DNA of 64,000 nt, taken from positions 620,001 to 684,000 of the forward strand of contig NZ_FRAY01000001.1 of assembly GCF_900142475.1 (NCBI RefSeq), in the 5' to 3' direction. Shown here one piece after another: positions 26,949 through 38,908 of this stretch. The DNA is from Fibrobacter sp. UWH4 (lineage in GTDB: Bacteria > Fibrobacterota > Fibrobacteria > Fibrobacterales > Fibrobacteraceae). The notes beneath the pieces are model-generated. The model was not told where the DNA came from. It saw only the letters and a program-made list of their open reading frames with translations, and did not search any database. The position numbers were made by a program, and so were the translations under genes. The number at the start of each line of letters is the position of its first letter. Position 1 is the stretch's first letter.

Positions 26949-28235
26949 ATGAGAAAGTATGCGCGATATAAAGATTCAGGAATCTCTTGGATAGGAGATG
27001 TGCCGGAGCATTGGGAAACGAAACGTTTGAAATATGTTGTCGATGAATTTTGTAAAGGAAATGGAATTACAAAAGAAGAAGTTTTCCCAGATGGTGATAT
27101 AAAATGTGTTCGATATGGGGAAATCTATTCTAAATACGATGTTTCATTTTCTGATTGTTACTCTCTAACAAAAAATAAATTTATTGCGTCTCCACAGTAT
27201 TTCTCATATGGAGATATTCTCTTTGCGGGTACGGGGGAACTTGTAGAGGAAATTGGAAAAAATATTGTATACCTAGGAAATGAAAAATGTTTGGCTGGAG
27301 GAGATATAATTGTTGCCAAGCATTCACAAAACCCATCGTTTCTTAATTATGCACTAGAAAGTAAGTATTGCCGAATACAAAAGAGTTATGGGAAAGCCAA
27401 GTTGAAAGTTGTTCATATTTCAGCAGGTGAAATCGGAAATATCGTTATTCTTCTCCCTCCGCTTCCAGAACAAAAGACGATTGCGGAATACCTGGACAAA
27501 AAGACTGCGCAAATCAATGAACTTGTTTCGGCAAAACAGAAACAAATCGAACTCCTGAAAGAATACAAACAATCCGTTATCGCAAATGCCGTCACAGGCA
27601 AGATAGACGAAAGACGAGAGAAACGCAAATGGAAAGATTCTGGCATTTCTTGGATAGGAAAAATCCCTGAAAACTGGGAAGTGGATAAATTGGGACATCG
27701 CTTTATTCAAAGGAAAGAAAAAGTTTCCGATAAAGATTATCCGCCATTGTCAGTATCTAAAATGGGTGTGACTCCGCAATTGGAAAGTGCTTGCAAAACC
27801 GATGATGGAGATAATAGAAAGTTGGTTCTGAAAGGGGATTTTGTTGTTAATTCTCGTTCAGACCGAAAGGGATCTTGCGGTTTATCCGAATTAGATGGTT
27901 CTGTTTCCTTGATTAATATTGTTGCTACGCCACGTAATATAGATGGGCATTACATTCATTACTTGTTTAGGAGTAATAATTATATAGAAGAATTCTATCG
28001 TATGGGTCGAGGGATTGTGGCTGATTTGTGGACCACGCGATGGAGCGAAATGCGAACAATTATGATTCCTGTCCCTCCTCTTTCCGAACAAAAGGAAATT
28101 GTCGCCTATATAGAGAAGAAGGTTTCTTCTATCGATTCTCAAATTGCGTCCATCGAAAATCAGATTGCGAACTTGAACGAGTATAAGCAAAGTTTAATAA
28201 GTGATGTGGTTACAGGCAAGGTAAAAGTTTGTTAG
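26949..28235 (+). CDS. hsdS: Type I restriction-modification specificity subunit
   Basis: 428 residues from ATG 26949, which has AAAGGA upstream; a GTG 11 codons earlier lies in repeat sequence. Two target-recognition halves have matching entry motifs, KDSGISWIGDVPEHWE (about 7-22) and KDSGISWIGKIPENWE (about 232-247). Each half ends in a conserved helix with PPLPEQKTIAEYLDKKT and PPLSEQKEIVAYIEKKV. Each half binds one part of a bipartite DNA site. Clearly more AT-rich than hsdM and hsdR, as is common for specificity genes exchanged by recombination. Confidence 0.95.
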   Translation: MRKYARYKDSGISWIGDVPEHWETKRLKYVVDEFCKGNGITKEEVFPDGDIKCVRYGEIYSKYDVSFSDCYSLTKNKFIASPQYFSYGDILFAGTGELVEEIGKNIVYLGNEKCLAGGDIIVAKHSQNPSFLNYALESKYCRIQKSYGKAKLKVVHISAGEIGNIVILLPPLPEQKTIAEYLDKKTAQINELVSAKQKQIELLKEYKQSVIANAVTGKIDERREKRKWKDSGISWIGKIPENWEVDKLGHRFIQRKEKVSDKDYPPLSVSKMGVTPQLESACKTDDGDNRKLVLKGDFVVNSRSDRKGSCGLSELDGSVSLINIVATPRNIDGHYIHYLFRSNNYIEEFYRMGRGIVADLWTTRWSEMRTIMIPVPPLSEQKEIVAYIEKKVSSIDSQIASIENQIANLNEYKQSLISDVVTGKVKVC

Positions 28236-28259
28236 TTCACTTCGGCAAGCTCAGTGAAC
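28234..28259. repeat. Palindromic repeat between hsdS and hsdR
   Basis: AGTTCACT and AGTGAACT arms around TCGGCAAGCTC. The core matches the GAGCTTGCCGAA elements near 20313 and 24928 in opposite orientation. It overlaps the end of hsdS. Confidence 0.75.
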
Positions 28260-28282
28260 TTAAAAGAAAAGAGGTTTGATAT

Positions 28283-31255
<2,973 letters not shown>

Positions 31256-31334
31256 AATGAATAACCCCAGTGGTTATGTAAAATTTTCTTACTCCCCTTG
31301 CCAATTTTGATAGATTTAGATACATTACCGCTGA

Positions 31335-31369
31335 ACGCATCTCGCTGTTTTAAGGCGAGGTGCGTTTTT
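31335..31369 (+). terminator. Terminator after hsdR
   Basis: 11-bp stem ACGCATCTCGC (31335-31345) with GCGAGGTGCGT (31355-31365), one G-U pair, followed by TTTT. A second small hairpin (TAGCCG/CGGCTA) lies at 31420-31437, just before the ribosome-binding site of the next gene. Confidence 0.85.
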
Positions 31370-31448
31370 GCGTTAGATCGGCTTGTCGGTTTTGCAAGAA
31401 CGCCTCAAACGTTAACTAGCCGTTTTTTTGCGGCTAAATGGAGGCTAT

Positions 31449-32459
31449 ATGGCTAAAAAAGTGGCTAATCATAGGGAAGACGCTCTTTATTCTCAAATTG
31501 CGTCGATTCTCGAACAGAACCGTAAGTCTGTTGCTGTTGCCGTTAATACGGCGATGGTGCGCACGTATTACGAAATCGGCCGTTCGATTGTCGAAAATGA
31601 GCAAAAGGGTAACATCCGCGCAGAATACGGAAAAGAAGTCCTCAAAAATCTTTCTGCCAGGCTTACTGCAAATTACGGTAAGGGATTTTCGCAGAGAAAC
31701 CTGGAGCAAATGCGTCAGTTTTTCTTGATTTACTCCAAGGAGATTTCGCAGACAGTGTCTGCGGAATTCACCCTCAGCTACTCCCATTACTTGTTCCTGA
31801 TGCGTATTGATAATCCCGACGAACGGAAATTCTACGAAATTGAGGCGAAAAACTCGAATTGGAGCCTGCGGGAACTCAAAAGGCAGTTCGATTCCGCGCT
31901 TTATGAGCGGCTCGCCGTAAGCAAGGATAAAGAATCGGTGAGGGAACTGTCTAAAAAAGGGTGTATCGTGGAGTCCCCGGCGGACATTGTCAAGGATCCC
32001 TACATTTTGGAATTCTTGGGACTGCCGGAACAGTCCGAATATTCGGAAACCGAACTGGAAAGCAAGCTCATCGACAAGTTGGAGTCTTTTTTGCTTGAAC
32101 TGGGTAAGGGGTATACTTTCGTGGGACGGCAGTCGCGGATTACGCTGGACGAAAAGCATTTCTTTGTGGACCTTGTTCTTTACAACAGGCTGCTGCAGTG
32201 CTTTGTGTTGGTGGATCTGAAGATTGGCGAACTCACGCATCAGGATTTGGGCCAAATGCAGATGTATGTGCACTACTATGACCGCTTTGTAAAGCTTCCG
32301 CACGAAAATAACACTATCGGCATCGTTCTTTGCAAGAAAAAGTCGGACTCCCTTGTAGAAATCACTTTGCCCGAAGGCAATTCGCAGATTTTTGCCAGCA
32401 AGTATCAAACTGTGTTACCCAACAAGGAACAGTTGATAGAGTTGATCGAAGAGAAGTAG
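31449..32459 (+). CDS. DUF1016 (YhcG-type) PD-(D/E)xK nuclease-domain protein
   Basis: 336 residues from ATG 31449, preceded by GGAGG. The N-terminal DUF1016 domain has ARTYYEIGR-like TMVRTYYEIGRSIVENEQ and NYGKGFSQRNLEQMRQFF. The C-terminal half is the YhcG nuclease: DEKHFFVDLVLYNR supplies the metal-binding Asp and FVLVDLKIGELTHQDLGQM the DxK. YhcG-like proteins are often found beside type I restriction systems and other defence genes; their biochemical role is poorly defined. It has its own leader after the hsdR terminator. Probably part of the same defence island. Confidence 0.93.
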   Translation: MAKKVANHREDALYSQIASILEQNRKSVAVAVNTAMVRTYYEIGRSIVENEQKGNIRAEYGKEVLKNLSARLTANYGKGFSQRNLEQMRQFFLIYSKEISQTVSAEFTLSYSHYLFLMRIDNPDERKFYEIEAKNSNWSLRELKRQFDSALYERLAVSKDKESVRELSKKGCIVESPADIVKDPYILEFLGLPEQSEYSETELESKLIDKLESFLLELGKGYTFVGRQSRITLDEKHFFVDLVLYNRLLQCFVLVDLKIGELTHQDLGQMQMYVHYYDRFVKLPHENNTIGIVLCKKKSDSLVEITLPEGNSQIFASKYQTVLPNKEQLIELIEEK

Positions 32460-32598
32460 ATGCTAAAAAATGCCCCTCCTTTTTATGCTGATCAAATCTA
32501 TGCCTTACAAGCATATCTAGTTATGAAAACAAAGTATTTGCAATATCTGAAAAAAGAGGTATATTTGAACATGTAAAGACTTCAACCGAGAGGAACCT

Positions 32599-33138
32599 AT
32601 GAAAAAAGTATTGGTCTTGTCCAGCAGCTTGCGCAAGGGAAGCAACTCCGAAACCCTGGCGCAGGAGTTCGCGAAGGGTGCCGCCGAGGCGGGCAACAAG
32701 GTGGAATTCGAGTCGCTGCGCGGCAAGAAGATCGGTTTCTGCATGGGCTGCCTCGCTTGCCAGAAGAAGGGCAAGTGCGTCATCAAGGACGACGCTCCCG
32801 CCATCACCAAGAAGATGGAATCGGCTGATGTCATCGTGTTCGCGACACCGATTTACTATTACGAGATGAGCGGCCAGCTCAAGACCATGCTCGACCGCGC
32901 GAATTCTCTCTATTCCAGCGATTACAAGTTCCGCGAAATTTACCTGCTCACTTCTGCCGCCGACACCGACGCGAAGGCCATGAACATCGCGAAGCGCGGC
33001 ATTGGCGGGTGGATAGCCTGTTTCGACGGCGTGAAGCTCAAGGGTGCTCTCTGCGCCACGGGTGCCGAAAGCGCCGGCGACGTCAAGAAGAATTCCGCGC
33101 TCCTAAAAAAAGCGTTCGCCATGGGAAAGAAAGTGTAA
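32599..33138 (+). CDS. Flavodoxin-family NAD(P)H-dependent FMN reductase-like protein
   Basis: 179 residues, flavodoxin fold. SSSLRKGSNSETLAQEF (9-25) is the FMN phosphate loop and FATPIYYYEMSGQLKTMLDR the second flavin-binding loop. A GFCMGCLACQKKGKC segment (46-60) carries four cysteines of the kind seen in iron-sulfur flavoproteins and related NADPH-dependent reductases. It probably reduces quinones or other small acceptors; the substrate is unknown. AGAGGAACCT is the ribosome-binding site. Followed by a repeat-rich gap and a lipoprotein hydrolase that may be functionally linked, as such genes often co-occur in anaerobes. Confidence 0.9.
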   Translation: MKKVLVLSSSLRKGSNSETLAQEFAKGAAEAGNKVEFESLRGKKIGFCMGCLACQKKGKCVIKDDAPAITKKMESADVIVFATPIYYYEMSGQLKTMLDRANSLYSSDYKFREIYLLTSAADTDAKAMNIAKRGIGGWIACFDGVKLKGALCATGAESAGDVKKNSALLKKAFAMGKKV

Positions 33139-33235
33139 TACAATAAAGTCATTCTCACGAAGGCTGGATTGCTTTTTGTCATTCTCGCGAAGGCGAAAAT
33201 CTTAAGATGTCCGCCTGCGCGGACATGACGAGATG
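33139..33235. repeat. Interspersed GTCATTCTCRCGAAGG repeats
   Basis: Two head-to-tail copies of GTCATTCTCRCGAAGG, then a perfect ATGTCCGC/GCGGACAT palindrome around CTGC. Related to the GTCATCC repeats elsewhere in the window. Confidence 0.7.
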
Positions 33236-33263
33236 AGTTGAATTTTTAAATAGGAGATAAATC

Positions 33264-34418
33264 ATGAAATCTAGATTCTTAAAAGCGGCGTTTGCCGTGG
33301 TTTCCGCATGCACCCTGATGGCGTGCACCCCCGCAACAGAAACTGCTCCTGCAGCACAACAGACAAAGGACGAAAATATGAACAAGCTCACGCTCACCGC
33401 CGAATGGGACAAGGTATTCCCCAAGAGCGATAAGGTCGAACATTCCAAGGTCACTTTCAAGAACCACTTTGGCATTGAACTCGCCGCCGACATGTTCGTG
33501 CCCAAGGACACGAGCCTCAAGGTGAACGGCAAGTTTCCCGCCATCGCAATCTCGGGCCCGTTCGGTGCCGTCAAGGAACAGTCCAGCGGCCTTTACGCCC
33601 AGCAGATGGCGGAACGCGGATTCCTGACTATCGCTTTCGACCCGAGCTTCACCGGCGAATCGGGCGGCGAGCCGCGCTACATGAACAGCCCGGACATCAA
33701 CACCGAAGATTTCATGGCGTCCGTGGATTTTCTCTCGACCCGCGACAACGTTGACCCGGAACGCATCGGCATCATCGGTATTTGCGGCTGGGGCGGCATG
33801 GCGATTAACGCTGCCGGCATCGACACCCGCGTAAAGGCGACGGTTGCTTCGACCATGTACGACATGAGCCGCGTATCCGCAAACGGCTACTTCGATGCGG
33901 CAAACAACGCCGATGCCCGTAACGAGGCCCGCAAGGCATTGATGGCCCAGCGCACCAAGGACTTCAAGAACGGCACATACGACCTGGCCGGCGGCGTGGT
34001 GGACCCGCTCCCGGACGACGCTCCCTACTTTGTCAAGGATTACTACGCCTACTACAAGACCCCCCGCGGCTACCACAAGCGCTCCCTCAACAGTAACAAG
34101 GGCTGGGCCGCCTCCGCAGGCACCTCGCTCATGAACACCAAGCTTCTCGCATACGCCGACGAAATCCGTAACCCCGTGCTCATCATCCACGGCGAAAAGG
34201 CCCACAGCCGCTACTTCGGCGAAGGCGCATTCGAAAAGATGACCGGCAAGAAGGCGGACGTTCCCGCAAAACTCGACGCCACCAAGAACTGGAGCAAGAC
34301 CGTCGGCAATAAGGAACTCCTCGTCATCCCCGGAGCCTCCCACGTGGACCTCTACGACAACCTAGAAAAAATCCCCTTCGAAAAGCTGAACGAATTCTTC
34401 AAGACGAATTTGAAGTAA
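33264..34418 (+). CDS. Lipoprotein alpha/beta hydrolase (dienelactone hydrolase-like)
   Basis: 384 residues. The signal peptide has lipobox LMAC with C21 as lipidation site, so the enzyme is anchored facing the periplasm. An alpha/beta hydrolase fold follows. The nucleophile elbow reads GICGWGGMA, with Cys in place of the usual Ser, as in dienelactone hydrolases. GASHVDLYD near the C-terminus supplies the catalytic His and NPVLIIHGEKAHSR precedes the acid. PFGAVKEQSSG is the oxyanion region. Related proteins in gut bacteria are annotated as alpha/beta hydrolases of unknown substrate. Strong GGAGATAAATC ribosome-binding site. Confidence 0.9.
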   Translation: MKSRFLKAAFAVVSACTLMACTPATETAPAAQQTKDENMNKLTLTAEWDKVFPKSDKVEHSKVTFKNHFGIELAADMFVPKDTSLKVNGKFPAIAISGPFGAVKEQSSGLYAQQMAERGFLTIAFDPSFTGESGGEPRYMNSPDINTEDFMASVDFLSTRDNVDPERIGIIGICGWGGMAINAAGIDTRVKATVASTMYDMSRVSANGYFDAANNADARNEARKALMAQRTKDFKNGTYDLAGGVVDPLPDDAPYFVKDYYAYYKTPRGYHKRSLNSNKGWAASAGTSLMNTKLLAYADEIRNPVLIIHGEKAHSRYFGEGAFEKMTGKKADVPAKLDATKNWSKTVGNKELLVIPGASHVDLYDNLEKIPFEKLNEFFKTNLK

Positions 34419-34456
34419 ACAAAAGACACAAAACCGCGACGTTTCTCGCTGCTGTT

Positions 34457-34479
34457 CAAGGTCACAAATTGTGACCTTG
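34457..34479. terminator. Bidirectional terminator-like palindrome
   Basis: CAAGGTCACAA and TTGTGACCTTG around one A, followed by GGTTGCTTTTT. It lies between convergent genes, so it may stop transcription from both sides. Confidence 0.7.
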
Positions 34480-34488
34480 GTTGCTTTT

Positions 34489-35154
34489 TCACGCCAGCGT
34501 GTAGCTTTTATCCAGCAATTTTTTGATTTCGGTTAGCGTCACCGTCCCGTCAAGGACGACCGTTACCCAGCTTTTCTTGTTCATGTGGTATGCGGGGAGG
34601 TAGCCGGGCTTTTTCAGGAGTCCCGGCAATTCCTTCGGGACTATCTTGAAGTTCGCCACTTCGATAATCTCGTCGCCCTTGAGGCCAACTTTTGACTTTT
34701 CGACAGTCCCCAACAGGCAATACCATTTCTTGTTTTCGTGCTTGCGGATGGCGGCGAATTGCGGAAACCGTTCCCACAGATATTCGGGCTTGTCTCCGTA
34801 TTTTTGCTCCGCGTAGCCAATCAGGTCGTTTGCAGATTTCCTTTTGAAAATCTGCGTCTCGAAACATTCGCTAATGAATTTATCCGTAATAGCGGAAACT
34901 TCTTTGCGGATGCGGCCCACGAGGGCCCCCTGCACGGAAAGCACTGAAAACAGTAGATATTCTTCGCCGGAATCGTTGTCGAAGACCTTGACTGAAACCT
35001 TCTTGCCTCGTCCCACTCTGATTTCTAGACGGAATTGCCCGCCAAGTATTTCGCGGACGAGCGCATAGTTTGGCCCTTCCTTCGTGAACCCGAAAGGAAT
35101 GAGCTTTTTTACAAGGAGTTTCTTGCCGTTGAATTGTTCTTCGATGCCTGTCAC
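34489..35154 (-). CDS. MmcQ/YjbR-family protein with extra N-terminal region
   Basis: 221 residues. The C-terminal half (about 125-220) is a YjbR domain: FAAIRKHENKKWYCLLGTV, EVANFKIVPKELPGLL and PAYHMNKKSWVTVVLDG. YjbR proteins have a CyaY-like fold and are thought to bind DNA, with no settled function. The N-terminal half (QFNGKKLLVKKLIPFGF and a beta-rich stretch) is an extra domain often joined to YjbR in Firmicutes and other anaerobes. Single gene between a convergent hydrolase and a DUF2798 gene. Confidence 0.88.
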   Translation of the reverse strand: MTGIEEQFNGKKLLVKKLIPFGFTKEGPNYALVREILGGQFRLEIRVGRGKKVSVKVFDNDSGEEYLLFSVLSVQGALVGRIRKEVSAITDKFISECFETQIFKRKSANDLIGYAEQKYGDKPEYLWERFPQFAAIRKHENKKWYCLLGTVEKSKVGLKGDEIIEVANFKIVPKELPGLLKKPGYLPAYHMNKKSWVTVVLDGTVTLTEIKKLLDKSYTLA

Positions 35155-35185
35155 AATCGAAAAGATAGATAAAATTATTTATGGC

Positions 35186-35689
35186 TCAGTTAGAAATTGC
35201 GACTTCCCGGCGTGCGTCGCGGTACTTGTGCAAGCCGAGCATCACACGGCGTGCAATCGGCTGCGCAATCAAGATTTCTACCGCGAGCGAAATGGCAAAG
35301 TTGCGAGGCCACTTGTAAAAGAAGTTTACCAGCGGCTCCATTGTGATTTCGCGGTTTCCGACCCAGGTACCTACAATCGTCAAGATGATGGACATCAGGA
35401 AAACCGTGCACATGATGTTGAGTGTAATCACCGCATGGAAGCTGTCGCCTTTCTGCGTAAGCCTTGAGGTCAGGAATGCCGCAGGCTTATATGTGACAAG
35501 CACCGTCGCGATGACGCACGGCCAGAGAATCGGCATAATCGGGAATACGTGCGCCCTGCTTTCCATGCTAAAGCCCATCTCGAAACAGGTGATGAGCGGC
35601 GCGATGATGTTCATCGAGATAATCGAAAGCGTCACGAGAAAAAGGGTGAATTCGCGTTTGCCGCGCGGGAGTTTCATGTAAAAGTCCAT
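35186..35689 (-). CDS. DUF2798 membrane protein
   Basis: 167 residues from ATG 35689, preceded by AAGAGG. Four hydrophobic segments; two halves each resemble the DUF2798 unit (LVTLSIISMNIIAPL, then later IAQPIARRVMLGLHKY). DUF2798 proteins are small inner-membrane proteins of unknown function. The frame is open for 15 codons upstream without homology. Nothing in the context points to a role. Confidence 0.88.
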   Translation of the reverse strand: MDFYMKLPRGKREFTLFLVTLSIISMNIIAPLITCFEMGFSMESRAHVFPIMPILWPCVIATVLVTYKPAAFLTSRLTQKGDSFHAVITLNIMCTVFLMSIILTIVGTWVGNREITMEPLVNFFYKWPRNFAISLAVEILIAQPIARRVMLGLHKYRDARREVAISN

Positions 35690-35879
35690 TTTAACCTCTT
35701 TTGTTGCGGGCCCTGCGCAATAAAAAAGGCGCAAAACCCTGATGTTTGAGTTTCACGCTGAACCATTATACGCAATGAAATTTCGTGCCCATAAATAAAA
35801 ATTTTTTTTGCCTTTGTCAAGAACTTGCCAACGGAAAAATTTTTTCCTAAATTCGCTTGCGAAATCAACGTGTAGCGGT

Positions 35880-35922
35880 CCCGCATAAGTCCAGTTGTAA
35901 GGCTTTGCGGGCTTTTTTTATG
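35880..35922 (+). terminator. Leader terminator/attenuator before the MFS gene
   Basis: CCCGCA (about 35881) and TGCGGG (about 35907) enclose a 20-nt loop and are followed by CTTTTTTT, about 35 bp before the MFS start. Its position inside the leader suggests attenuation; a terminator for an unseen upstream transcript is the alternative. Confidence 0.6.
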
Positions 35923-35954
35923 GCGATTCTACGCAGCTTCGCCAAGAGGAATAT

Positions 35955-37118
35955 ATGAGCGGAAAACAGAAATTCACTTTCCTTATGCTGTTGCTAGGCT
36001 TGCTTTCGGCGTTCGGTCCCTTCGTGACCGACCTTTACCTGCCGGCCCTCCCGAGCCTAGCAGACTACTTTGCGGCAAGCCCCTCGATGGCGCAACTGAG
36101 CCTCACCATGAGCATGCTCGGGCTTTCGGTGGGGCAACTCTTTGTAGGCCCACTGAGCGACAAGTACGGCCGCAAAAAGTTGTTGCTAGTTTGTCTGCTT
36201 CTCTTTGTCTGCGGGACTGTCGCCTGCATTGTCGCGCCGAACATCGTAACCTTCAACGTGTTTCGTTTGTTGCAGGGCATGGCGGCGTCCGGCGGCATCG
36301 TGATTGCTCGTTCCATTTCGGCGGATTCCTACCGCGGCCCGGTGCTCACCAGGTTCCTCGCCATGGTGAGCGCTGTGAACGGAGTCGCCCCGATTATAGC
36401 CCCGGTGCTAGGCGGATTCTTGCTGAATTTCATGAGCTGGAAGGGAACTTTCGCGGTGTTGCTCCTGTATGGGGCGCTGCTGCTCTTTATGTCAGGAAAA
36501 TTCCAGGAATCGCTCCCTGTAAAACGCCGTAGCAAAAAGTCTGTCTTGGCAAGTTTTAGCTTGTACGCAAAAGTATTCAAGAACCGCACCTACGTATCGT
36601 ATTTCTTGGTATGCACATTCCCGATGATTATCTTATTCGGGTATATCGCCTCTTCGCCGTTCATTTACCAGAAAATCTACGGACTTTCGCCTGTGGGCTT
36701 CAGTCTCTGCTTTGCGCTGAACGCGTTGTTTACGGCGTTCGGTTGTGCGTTGTCGGGCAAAGTCGGCGATGAACGCAAGGCTCTCAAAATCGCTGGCGCG
36801 GGGATGCTCGTTTTCGCGATTGCTGTTGCTGCCGCCCTTATGATGCATGCGGTCCTCCCGCTTGTGCAGGTTGCCTTCATGGGGCTTACGTTCATGTTCG
36901 GCATGAGTCAGCCCCCGGCAACGGCCTTGGCATTGAATGCGGAACGAGCAAATGCAGGTACCGCTGCAGCGGCCATCGGGGCGTCGGGATTCCTGATGGG
37001 TGGAATCGTCTCTCCGCTGGTGGGCATGGGCGACATCGCCACAAGTGCATCAATCGTGCTTCTCGTGGGCGCAGTGTTTACGCTTGGATCGGTATTAGTA
37101 ATAAGGTCTGGGCGATAA
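35955..37118 (+). CDS. Bcr/CflA-family multidrug MFS exporter
   Basis: 387 residues, 12 TM segments. GPFVTDLYLPALPSLADYF is the Bcr/CflA N-terminal signature, GPLSDKYGRKKLLL the MFS motif A in loop 2-3, and ISADSYRGPVLTRFLAM follows TM4. Family members export bicyclomycin, chloramphenicol, sulfonamides or cysteine by proton antiport; the substrate here is unknown. AGAGGAATAT is the ribosome-binding site. A hairpin with a T-run in the leader may control expression. Convergent with the Na/Pi symporter, 4 bp between stops. Confidence 0.93.
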   Translation: MSGKQKFTFLMLLLGLLSAFGPFVTDLYLPALPSLADYFAASPSMAQLSLTMSMLGLSVGQLFVGPLSDKYGRKKLLLVCLLLFVCGTVACIVAPNIVTFNVFRLLQGMAASGGIVIARSISADSYRGPVLTRFLAMVSAVNGVAPIIAPVLGGFLLNFMSWKGTFAVLLLYGALLLFMSGKFQESLPVKRRSKKSVLASFSLYAKVFKNRTYVSYFLVCTFPMIILFGYIASSPFIYQKIYGLSPVGFSLCFALNALFTAFGCALSGKVGDERKALKIAGAGMLVFAIAVAAALMMHAVLPLVQVAFMGLTFMFGMSQPPATALALNAERANAGTAAAAIGASGFLMGGIVSPLVGMGDIATSASIVLLVGAVFTLGSVLVIRSGR

Positions 37119-37122
37119 TTTT

Positions 37123-38793
37123 TTACGATCGGCGATCTCCCATGAGCCTTGCCATGGTAAAACAACTGTCGCCCATCTTTTCGATTTTCCGTACGATGTC
37201 GATGTAAAGGAGTTCCGCCTTGACGTTGTTCCCTTCTTCGAGTCGTTTGCGCGCCACCTTCTTGAGCGCTGTCCGTTCGTTGTCGATGCGCTCTTCCAGG
37301 TCTCGGGCCGTGGCAAACTGTTCGGCAGAAAGTTCGCCGTCCATCGTGCCCAGGTGGCTGTGCACAAGGTTCAGCAACTGCTGTACAAGCCCGATGTAGG
37401 GGAAAAGCCGTTCCCTGTCTTCGGGAAGTATAGACAAATTCTTTTCGGCCACGCGCTTGATGAACAGCGCCACGGTAAGGCTCTCGTCCGAGAGGGCTTC
37501 CAGTTCCGTGACAATGGAGAGCATGGAGTTGATGTCGTTCATCTGGAATTCAAGCAGGTTCAGTTTTTGGCACTTCAAGAGGTACGATGTCAACTGCTCC
37601 TGCATCTGGTCCAGGTAGCCCTCTTCCTTTTCAAGCCAGTCGTAGTGGTTTGCGACAAATTCCTTCGGGTCTCCGGCAAGGCCGTTCTGGATGCGGGTGA
37701 ACATTTCCACCGTGTTGTCGGCCATGTTCTGGATTTCCTTTCGCACCGAAACCAGCGGGATGGTCGCCGATTCGTGGGCGGCGAGATCCGGGAACGGGAA
37801 GGTGTAAACGGCGGGGATATCTTCGGGGGAATCCTTGATGATTTTTTTCGTAAGCCTTGCCACCTGCGTCGTGAAGGGGAGGAACAGGAGCGTTCCGGCC
37901 ACGTTGAAAATCGTATGGAGCATGGCGATGTGGTAGGTGATGGCAACTTCGGCACGCCCCGGAGTAATCAAGTCGACGATTACGGTGAGTTGTTTCAGGA
38001 ATATCAGGGCGAGTATGGCCGTGACGCTATTGAAAATCACGTGGACCAGGGCCGTGCGGCGCGCGTTGTCCTTTGAACCGAAGGCCGCCATGATGGAATC
38101 CACCGTGGAGCCGATGTTGCTTCCGATGACAAGGGCTGCAGAAAATTCCCAGGTCAAAAGACCGTTGTACGCCATGGTGATGACGATTGCCGTCATGGCG
38201 GAAGACGAATGAATGAGCGCCGTTACGGCGATGCCGATAGCGACCGCGATGGGGAAACTCCAGAATCCCAAATCCTGGACTCGCCCCAGGAAGGACATGT
38301 TTTCCGCGTTCAGCGAAACCGCTTCGGAAAGCCACCCCAGCGCGACAAACATCAGGGAAAATCCCATGACGGCGTGCCCGAGATTTTCTTTCCTGAATTT
38401 CTTGAGCGCAGTCAGCAGGTAGCCGATGCCGAAAATCGGCACTGCCAGGGCGGAAATCTTGAAATCGAACCCGAACAGGGCCACAATCCAGGCGGTAATC
38501 GTGGTACCGATGTTTGCACCGAAAATGACCGCCACGGACTGTTCTAGGGTGAGTAGGCTCGCATTCACGAAGGAGACCGCCATCACCGTCGTCGCGCCCG
38601 ACGACTGGATGAGCATGGTCAGGGCGCAACCGGTAAACAGACCGAAGAATCGGTTGCGGGTCATGAAGGAGAGTGCTTTTTGCAGTTTTTCGCCGGCGGA
38701 TTTCTGAATGCCGTCGCTAAGGAGTTTCATCCCGAAAAGAAGGACGCAAAGGCTTCCAAGAATATTGAAAACCATTCCGAGAATTGTAGTCAT
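37123..38793 (-). CDS. Na+/phosphate cotransporter with C-terminal PhoU-like domain
   Basis: 556 residues. Two inverted Na/Pi-cotransporter repeats: LIQSSGATTVMAVSF with FGANIGTTITAW, and LIHSSSAMTAIVITM with IGSNIGSTVDSI. The paired QSSGAT/HSSSAM motifs line the substrate site. From about residue 340 a helical PhoU-like domain follows (repeated LEALSDESLTVALFIK-type helices), which usually adjusts transport to phosphate status. Located in the inner membrane. Single gene with its own promoter region, divergent from the cyclophilin-like lipoprotein. Confidence 0.94.
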   Translation of the reverse strand: MTTILGMVFNILGSLCVLLFGMKLLSDGIQKSAGEKLQKALSFMTRNRFFGLFTGCALTMLIQSSGATTVMAVSFVNASLLTLEQSVAVIFGANIGTTITAWIVALFGFDFKISALAVPIFGIGYLLTALKKFRKENLGHAVMGFSLMFVALGWLSEAVSLNAENMSFLGRVQDLGFWSFPIAVAIGIAVTALIHSSSAMTAIVITMAYNGLLTWEFSAALVIGSNIGSTVDSIMAAFGSKDNARRTALVHVIFNSVTAILALIFLKQLTVIVDLITPGRAEVAITYHIAMLHTIFNVAGTLLFLPFTTQVARLTKKIIKDSPEDIPAVYTFPFPDLAAHESATIPLVSVRKEIQNMADNTVEMFTRIQNGLAGDPKEFVANHYDWLEKEEGYLDQMQEQLTSYLLKCQKLNLLEFQMNDINSMLSIVTELEALSDESLTVALFIKRVAEKNLSILPEDRERLFPYIGLVQQLLNLVHSHLGTMDGELSAEQFATARDLEERIDNERTALKKVARKRLEEGNNVKAELLYIDIVRKIEKMGDSCFTMARLMGDRRS

Positions 38794-38908
38794 AAGCCTC
38801 GTAAAGGGGTTGTTGGACTTGCTCCAAAAATAGCAATTTAAGTTCTTACATTAAACATATTTAATTCTTCGTTATCGAAACGCAAGCCCAATTATTTATA
38901 TTGTGTAT

